Assembly (NCBI RefSeq): GCF_024298965.1
Contig: NZ_CP085193.1
Location: 9,114,001-9,178,000 of the forward strand
Length of the DNA: 64,000 nucleotides
Source: Streptomyces rapamycinicus NRRL 5491
GTDB taxonomy: Bacteria > Actinomycetota > Actinomycetes > Streptomycetales > Streptomycetaceae
Reading direction: 5' to 3'
Shown here: positions 62,919-64,000 of the stretch, piece by piece
Position numbering within the stretch: the first letter of the stretch is position 1
How the letters are laid out: each line of letters opens with the position of its first letter
Translations under genes and position numbers: made by a program
Notes under the pieces: model-generated
Seen by the model: only the letters and a program-made list of their open reading frames with translations
Told to the model about the DNA's origin: nothing
Database searches by the model: none

Positions 62919-62939
62919 GAGAGAAGAGGAAGAGAACGG

Positions 62940-63542
62940 GTGGCGACCATGGCCAGAGCGACGGACGGTGACGGACAGCCGGTGCCACAGCGGCTGCTGG
63001 CCGCTGCCACCCGCCTCTTCGCGGAGCGGGGCTACGACCGGACGTCCGTACAGGAGATCGTCGAGGCGGCGGGCGTCACGAAGGGCGCGCTCTACCACTA
63101 CTTCGGCTCCAAGGACGATCTGCTCCACGAGATCTACGGCCGGGTGCTCCGGCTGCAGCAGGAGCGGCTGGACGCCTTCGCGGACGCCGACGCGCCGGTG
63201 GAGACGCGGCTGCGGGAGGCGGCAGCCGATGTCGTGGTGACCACGATCGAGAACCTCGACGACGCGACCATCTTCTTCCGGTCGATGCACCAGCTCAGCC
63301 CGGAGAAGCACAAGCAGGTGCGCGCCGAACGGCGCCGCTACCACGAGCGGTTCCGCGCGCTGATCGAGGAGGGACAGCGGGCCGGGGTGTTCAGCTCCCG
63401 GACCCCGGCGGACCTGGTGGTGGACTACCACTTCGGCTCCGTCCACCACCTGGGCACGTGGTACCGGCCCGGCGGCCGCTGGGCCCCCCAGGAGGTCGCC
63501 GACCACCTGGCCGACCTCCTGATGCGCGCGCTACGGCCGTAA
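62940..63542 (+). CDS. TetR-family regulator of the acyl-CoA locus
   Basis: 200 residues. Helix-turn-helix RLFAERGYDRTSVQEIVEAAGVTKGALYHYFGSKDDLLHE (about 25-66). The C-terminal part (ETRLREAAADVVVTTIENL, FRSMHQLSPEKHKQVRAERRRYHERFRALIEEGQ) matches acyl-CoA-responsive TetR proteins. GTG 62940 was taken as start, with ATG 62949 possible. It is probably the regulator that binds CATACCGACTGGT. Confidence 0.87.
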   Translation: MATMARATDGDGQPVPQRLLAAATRLFAERGYDRTSVQEIVEAAGVTKGALYHYFGSKDDLLHEIYGRVLRLQQERLDAFADADAPVETRLREAAADVVVTTIENLDDATIFFRSMHQLSPEKHKQVRAERRRYHERFRALIEEGQRAGVFSSRTPADLVVDYHFGSVHHLGTWYRPGGRWAPQEVADHLADLLMRALRP

Positions 63543-63667
63543 TTCCAGCCCGTCCAGGGGGCACCTCCCAGCGGCAGCTGGGGGAGCTTGAGGACCGGGG
63601 GTCTGGGGGCGGGGCCCCCAGTTACGGGAAGGGGCGGGGTGGGGAACAAACCCCGCCCCCGCCCCGC
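63543..63667. terminator. Terminator region between convergent genes, partial intergenic repeat copy F
   Basis: It holds CTCCCAGC-GGCA-GCTGGGGG (a hairpin) and CTGGGGGC-GGG-GCCCCCAG (63603-63621, 8-bp stem). GGGAAGGGGCGGGGTGGGG follows as in the other repeat copies. Confidence 0.6.
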
Positions 63668-64000
63668 CTACACGTACCGCTTCAACTCCCGCCGCGCCAG
63701 CGACCGCTGATGCACCTCGTCCGGCCCATCGGCCAGTCGCAACGTACGCGCGGCAGCCCACAGCTCGGCCAGCGGAAAGTCCTGGCTCACCCCACCCGCG
63801 CCATGCAACTGCACCGCCCGGTCCAGGATCTCCACCACCGTGCGCGGAGTCGCGATCTTGATGGCCTGGATCTCGGTGTGCGCCTCGCGGTTGCCCACCG
63901 TGTCCATCAGCCAGGCCGTCTTCAGCACCAGCAGCCGAAGCTGCTCGACCGCCACCCGCGCGTCCGCGATCCACTCGTGCACCTGCCCCTGCTGGGCGAG
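63668..64000 (-). CDS. Acyl-CoA dehydrogenase, C-terminal part (gene continues beyond the window)
   Basis: About 111 residues of the C-terminal helical domain: EWIADARVAVEQLRLLVLKTAWLMD, AIKIATPRTVVEILDRAVQLHGAGGVSQDFPLAELWAAAR, and the tail RRELKRYV. QLHGAGGVSQD is the conserved ACAD region that contacts FAD and closes the active site. It is convergent with the acyl-CoA locus operon. The open frame runs off the right edge. Confidence 0.92.
   Translation of the reverse strand, partial: LAQQGQVHEWIADARVAVEQLRLLVLKTAWLMDTVGNREAHTEIQAIKIATPRTVVEILDRAVQLHGAGGVSQDFPLAELWAAARTLRLADGPDEVHQRSLARRELKRYV

Overview
The window is chromosomal DNA of a high-GC actinomycete, almost certainly a Streptomyces. 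It has a modular polyketide synthase, strong third-codon GC bias, GTG and TTG starts, rare TTA codons, many TetR/GntR regulators, and the GC-rich 'GGGGCGGAGCCCC'-type intergenic repeats usual in that genus. No rRNA, tRNA, CRISPR array, transposase or integrase was seen.

Layout. 1-5.7 kb: the 3' end of a type I PKS gene (ACP-KS-AT-KR-ACP-TE), the chain-terminating module of a cluster that continues to the left; its KR lacks the catalytic Tyr. 5.8-13.4 kb: ordinary single genes (MFS transporter behind a LacI-type operator, two methyltransferases, one fused to a NUDIX domain, TetR, tandem GNAT, YtrA-type GntR, DDAH, and an AAA ATPase with an apparent CTG start). 13.5-14.9 kb: a scar of broken membrane-protein genes. 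15.3-17.7 kb: secreted SGNH lipase and a tail-anchored Ser/Thr kinase. 17.8-22.5 kb: an operon DUF4331 - TPR - NicO metal transporter. 22.7-30.1 kb: a small protein, a type ISP-family protein, homogentisate dioxygenase with two regulators, and a molybdopterin oxidoreductase. 30.2-35.4 kb: CitMHS transporter, MFS, DUF402, and an ECF41 sigma factor translationally coupled to a class IV aminotransferase-fold protein.

35.9-52.5 kb is the most interesting part: a putative meroterpenoid cluster. Leftward genes run ispH, polyprenyl diphosphate synthase, dxs, ispG, a PobA-type flavin hydroxylase, a UbiA-type prenyltransferase, an AMP-dependent ligase, a Pyr4-family membrane terpene cyclase and an MMPL exporter. 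Most are overlapping or closely spaced. Diverging from ispH across a 755-bp control region are a type II DAHP synthase and a fused 4-amino-4-deoxychorismate synthase (PabAB). Read together, the genes raise shikimate flux towards an aminobenzoate, supply prenyl diphosphate by the MEP route, join the two, cyclise the terpene and export the product. The control region has a consensus Crp-type site, and the first gene on each side carries a TTA codon, implying bldA control.

52.5-64 kb: a TetR/MaoC pair sharing an operator, a zinc-ribbon protein, a secreted penicillin-acylase-family enzyme, an alpha/beta hydrolase, a LysR regulator, and an acyl-CoA metabolism locus (SDR, acyl-CoA ligase, TetR and the end of an acyl-CoA dehydrogenase). 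An operator-like 13-mer upstream of the SDR also lies upstream of the molybdopterin oxidoreductase 33 kb away.
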